Shown here in pieces: positions 12,383-14,804 of a stretch of DNA of 14,804 bases. The position numbers and the translations under genes were made by a program. The DNA lies in NCBI GenBank assembly GCA_945906715.1, contig CAMDRK010000028.1, forward strand, positions 1-14,804, given 5' to 3'. The notes under the pieces were generated by a model. The model was not told the origin of the DNA. It searched no databases and saw only the letters and a program-made list of their open reading frames with translations. This DNA is from Nitrospira lenta. GTDB lineage: Bacteria; Nitrospirota; Nitrospiria; Nitrospirales; Nitrospiraceae. Position 1 is the first letter of the stretch, and each line of letters opens with the position of its first letter.

Positions 12383-12618
12383 AAGCTGGCGGCGCATGGA
12401 ATGAATAAAACACAACAGGAAGAAGAGTAGGTTGGAACGACGGGTTCATTGGAAAGACAAAATCGACCACAAAGCCCATCTCAGTTTACACGCGAGCAGC
12501 ATGTACCATGGCATTTCAAATATTGTCAAGCCATTCTTTGGCCAGAGGCTAGCCAAGAATGCGATGGAAGTGAGGTAGACAACCTTGGCCCGCTCGCCTA
12601 TATATATTGTGATACTCG

Positions 12619-12741
12619 CAGGATGCTGAAAAAGTCCGCCAGCGGCGTTCTCGCATCGCTCAGAGACTCAACGTACCGTAAGGGTACGCCTCGCCTCTTC
12701 GCTCGCTGCGGCCTTGCTGGACAGCCATTTTGAGCATCCTG
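12619..12741. mobile_element. 123-bp MITE-like repeat with 14-bp terminal inverted repeats
   Basis: The left end CAGGATGCTGAAAA (12619-12632) and right end TTTTGAGCATCCTG (12728-12741) are inverted repeats with one mismatch. Inside is a second hairpin, CGTACC-GTAAG-GGTACG, near the middle (about 12670-12686), and CCAGC...GCTGG sequences near the ends. No transposase is encoded and no target-site duplication is evident. I recall similar sequences scattered in Nitrospira genomes, often wrongly called as small proteins; this needs a search. The end word GCTGAAAAAG also occurs, as its complement, at the tails of the 9-bp elements at 8301-8310 and 9421-9432. Confidence 0.72.
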
Positions 12742-12842
12742 AGCGATTGCGGCACCAGAGGCATACAGCGAGATTTCAGCAGAGTTTTATGTATAAACCG
12801 AGTTTTCCCGCAGACTGCTAAGCGAGGAGCCTGATTCTTCCG

Positions 12843-13934
12843 ATGTTTCTACGAACGCTGCTGGATCGCTACATCTTCACCGAACTCCTGTCTCCCTTTA
12901 GTGTCAGCCTCGGGGCGCTCTGTTTCGTGATGCTCACGCGCGAACTCCTGCGCTTAGTAGAACTGCTGGTCTCCAAGGGCGTCGGGATCCTGGCGGTCTT
13001 GGAAGTCTTTGCCCATCTGATGCCGTCGTTTCTCGTACTGACCCTCCCGATCGCCGGAATCATTGCCTCGATCACCGCCTTCGGACGGTTGTCTTTCGAT
13101 AAAGAATTGGTGGCGATGCAGACTGCGGGCCTGAGCCTCATGCGTCTGGCTCGCCCTGTGCTGCTCTTTGCCTTGCTCGTGTTCGGGTTGACCCTGTGGT
13201 TGGCCCAGTGGGGCCAGCCCTGGAGCTCCGTCAACCTCAAGAAAGTGGCGCTGAATCTTCTGCGGGATCAGCTGGTACTAGCGCTGGAGCGGGGAACCTT
13301 CAACGAGCCCATCCCTAAGATGATGATCTACGTGCCGGACGGGAGTCCCGGACAGGCCTCGACCGGTATCTTTGTCTCCGACGAGCGGAATACAGACGAT
13401 CCCCGCATCATCGTGGCCCAGAAGTTCGAGGTGATGATGGATCCCGCGACCGATCAAGTCGCCTTACGCCTGCAACAGGGGGTCATTCATAGCAAGCCAA
13501 CTCAGACCGATCAATATGAGCACGTCTCCTTCGCCAGTTACGATCTCAAGCTCTCGCTCAACCAAAGCGGCTACGCAGCCTCCGAGGAACGTCCATCGTA
13601 CGACACCATTATCGCGCAGCTCACGCAATCTCAATGGCGAGATCCATCGGCGCTCCGGCGATTGATGGAGTATTACAAAGATCTGGCCTTTCCCACCGCC
13701 TCGCTCGTGCTCTGTCTCTTAGGCGTCCCCGTCGGCATCGCCTCGAAACGATCCGGCCGAGTCGGCGGATTTGCGGTCGGCGTGTTCGTCATCATCGTCT
13801 ACTACATGCTGAACGTCGGGTGTGAATTCCTGGTCACGACGGCAAGCCTGCCTCCTTTTGCCGGAGCCTGGCTCCCGAACGGCCTGTTTGCCCTTGCCAC
13901 AATCGTGTGGTTTTACATCATGAGCCGCCGGTAG
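12843..13934 (+). CDS. lptF: LPS export ABC transporter permease LptF
   Basis: Inner-membrane permease of the LptB2FGC machine that extracts lipopolysaccharide and drives it over the periplasmic bridge to the outer membrane. The 363 aa match the family (YjgP/YjgQ). Membrane segments are visible at about 15-35, 58-78 and 103-122, then a periplasmic beta-rich domain (about 130-275), then segments near 285-303, 310-330 and 340-360. The cytoplasmic loop GRLSFDKELVAMQTAGLS (81-98) is the expected LptB-coupling region. ATG 12843 has AGGAG about 13 nt upstream, a little far, but the protein begins exactly where LptF proteins usually do. lptG follows after 4 nt. LptF rather than LptG rests on order and overall sequence. 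Confidence 0.92.
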   Translation: MFLRTLLDRYIFTELLSPFSVSLGALCFVMLTRELLRLVELLVSKGVGILAVLEVFAHLMPSFLVLTLPIAGIIASITAFGRLSFDKELVAMQTAGLSLMRLARPVLLFALLVFGLTLWLAQWGQPWSSVNLKKVALNLLRDQLVLALERGTFNEPIPKMMIYVPDGSPGQASTGIFVSDERNTDDPRIIVAQKFEVMMDPATDQVALRLQQGVIHSKPTQTDQYEHVSFASYDLKLSLNQSGYAASEERPSYDTIIAQLTQSQWRDPSALRRLMEYYKDLAFPTASLVLCLLGVPVGIASKRSGRVGGFAVGVFVIIVYYMLNVGCEFLVTTASLPPFAGAWLPNGLFALATIVWFYIMSRR

Positions 13935-13938
13935 TCCC

Positions 13939-14804
13939 ATGACCATTCTCTTTCGCTATCTCTTTCGCGAGTACGCAAAAATCTTCACGATGTGTTTTAG
14001 CGGGCTGATGACGGTGTATCTCGTCATCGACTTCTTTGAGAAAGTTCGCCGCTTCTTGCGCTACGACGCAAACTGGCTGGATGTCCTGACCTACTTCATC
14101 CTCAAAGTTCCCGCGATTTCCTTCCAAATCGCGCCGCTGGCCATCCTGATGGCAACATTACTGACGTTTGGATTGCTCTCCCGCGGCCATGAAATCACCG
14201 CCATGCGCAGCTGCGGTGTCAGCTTACTCTGGGTCACAGCCCCGTTTATTGTCTTTGCCACAGGGATTTCTCTCGTGCTCTTGCTCTTCAGTTCGACCGT
14301 CATCCCCTGGGCCGCAAACAAGTCCGAAGAGATTAGGACCACCCGCATCGAGAAAAAACCGCCTGCCGCCGCCGTGAGGCTCAGTCAACCCTGGACGAGA
14401 GTGGGAACCGACAGTCTCATGCATGTCACGAGCGTCTCCGTTGGCGGAGAACTCCTAAGTGGCGTGCGGCTCTTTCAATTCGATCGCGATTTCCAACTAA
14501 CCGGTATGACGGAAGCAGCCGAAGCCCGCTATGGCGACTCTACTTGGACGCTATTCCAGGGGCTGCAACGGCAATTTTCCCCTGATGGAACCGTTTCGAC
14601 CGCCGTATTCGACCACCAACCCAGCGGGCTCACCCTTATTCCCGATGACTTCACCACATGGCTCGCCGGCGACTCCGAGCTGATGACGTTTCATGACATC
14701 CGGGCCTATTCCAGACGAAGGCACCAGGAAGGCGCACAAGCCTCACGGCTTAAGACAGACTATTACGGTCGAATCGCCTTCCCCTTCGTCACCGTCGTCA
14801 TGGT
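13939..14804 (+). CDS. lptG: LPS export ABC transporter permease LptG (3' end outside window)
   Basis: Second permease of the LptB2FG complex. From ATG 13939 the frame is open for 288 codons to the right edge. Membrane segments lie at about 13-31, 58-80 and 97-122. The coupling loop LLSRGHEITAMRSCGVS (79-95) is conserved, and a periplasmic beta-jellyroll-like domain follows (about 130-270). The visible part ends at the start of the fourth segment (IAFPFVTVVM). It starts 4 nt after the lptF stop with only a weak Shine-Dalgarno, so translational coupling to lptF is likely. Compared with the usual 350-360 aa, about 70 residues are missing because of the window edge, not a mutation. Confidence 0.92.
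   Translation, partial: MTILFRYLFREYAKIFTMCFSGLMTVYLVIDFFEKVRRFLRYDANWLDVLTYFILKVPAISFQIAPLAILMATLLTFGLLSRGHEITAMRSCGVSLLWVTAPFIVFATGISLVLLLFSSTVIPWAANKSEEIRTTRIEKKPPAAAVRLSQPWTRVGTDSLMHVTSVSVGGELLSGVRLFQFDRDFQLTGMTEAAEARYGDSTWTLFQGLQRQFSPDGTVSTAVFDHQPSGLTLIPDDFTTWLAGDSELMTFHDIRAYSRRRHQEGAQASRLKTDYYGRIAFPFVTVVM

Larger units (their letters stand above)
12329..12842. other. Gene-free interval between the cold-shock gene and lptF
   Basis: This 514-bp region separates divergent genes and must hold both promoters. From left to right it has the cold-shock leader palindromes (12349-12382), an inverted pair CATTCTTTGGC (12532-12542) with GCCAAGAATG (12552-12561, one bulged T), and the 123-bp MITE-like element (12619-12741). 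The last 100 bp lead to lptF. The open frame 12449-12733 on the plus strand gains its length from the repeat and shows no protein family signature. Confidence 0.6.

Noticed and set aside
12449..12733. 94-codon open frame on the plus strand before lptF
   Set aside because: Its C-terminal half is the translated MITE-like element; I see no protein family and no ribosome-binding site.
1..14804. Defence, phage or secondary-metabolite system
   Set aside because: Every sizeable gene belongs to a housekeeping or metabolic family, and no nuclease, toxin, integrase or capsid signature was seen.

Overview
The window is about 14.8 kb of ordinary chromosomal DNA from a diderm (outer-membrane) bacterium. 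Moderate GC content, the gene set and the style of the intergenic repeats suggest Nitrospirota, most likely a Nitrospira-like nitrite oxidiser. The repeat-style resemblance comes from memory and was not searched. The lptF-lptG pair shows that the cell exports lipopolysaccharide.

Layout from left to right: a DEAD-box RNA helicase (minus, cut by the left edge); a 354-bp gap holding a perfect 24-bp inverted repeat; a 65-aa uncharacterised protein (minus), divergent from an HrpB-type DEAH helicase (plus). Next come a MoaD/ThiS-like beta-grasp protein lacking the terminal Gly-Gly (minus) and a 941-aa fusion of an FAD 2-hydroxyacid dehydrogenase with an Fe-S/CCG electron-transfer half (minus). A D-2-hydroxyacid dehydrogenase of the glyoxylate reductase type (plus) is divergent from that fusion. 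Then follow a 749-aa TPR protein with an internal duplication and a TTG start (minus), a cold-shock protein (minus, GTG start) with a good intrinsic terminator, and the lptF-lptG operon (plus, lptG cut by the right edge).

The genes are mostly housekeeping. Two groups are worth relating. The DeaD-like helicase and the cold-shock protein are both typical RNA-remodelling factors. The FAD/Fe-S oxidase and the glyoxylate reductase act on the same kind of 2-hydroxyacid/2-oxoacid pair, in opposite directions.

The unusual content lies between the genes. Three intergenic spaces (about 5136-5264, 8149-8319 and 9314-9440) hold long imperfect hairpins whose arms are built from a 9-bp unit (GGTCTATCT and, on the other arm, its complement). 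Two of them share a nearly identical 38-bp centre, in opposite orientations, and a CTTTTTCAGC tail. The same tail word, as its complement, forms the end of an unrelated 123-bp MITE-like element at 12619-12741. GC-rich relatives of the 9-bp unit lie at 4741-4835 and 12003-12033. A 7-bp tandem repeat that decays in phase (11803-11926) and a 98-bp perfect-stem element (1855-1952) complete the set. No tRNA, rRNA, CRISPR array, transposase or phage gene was seen.
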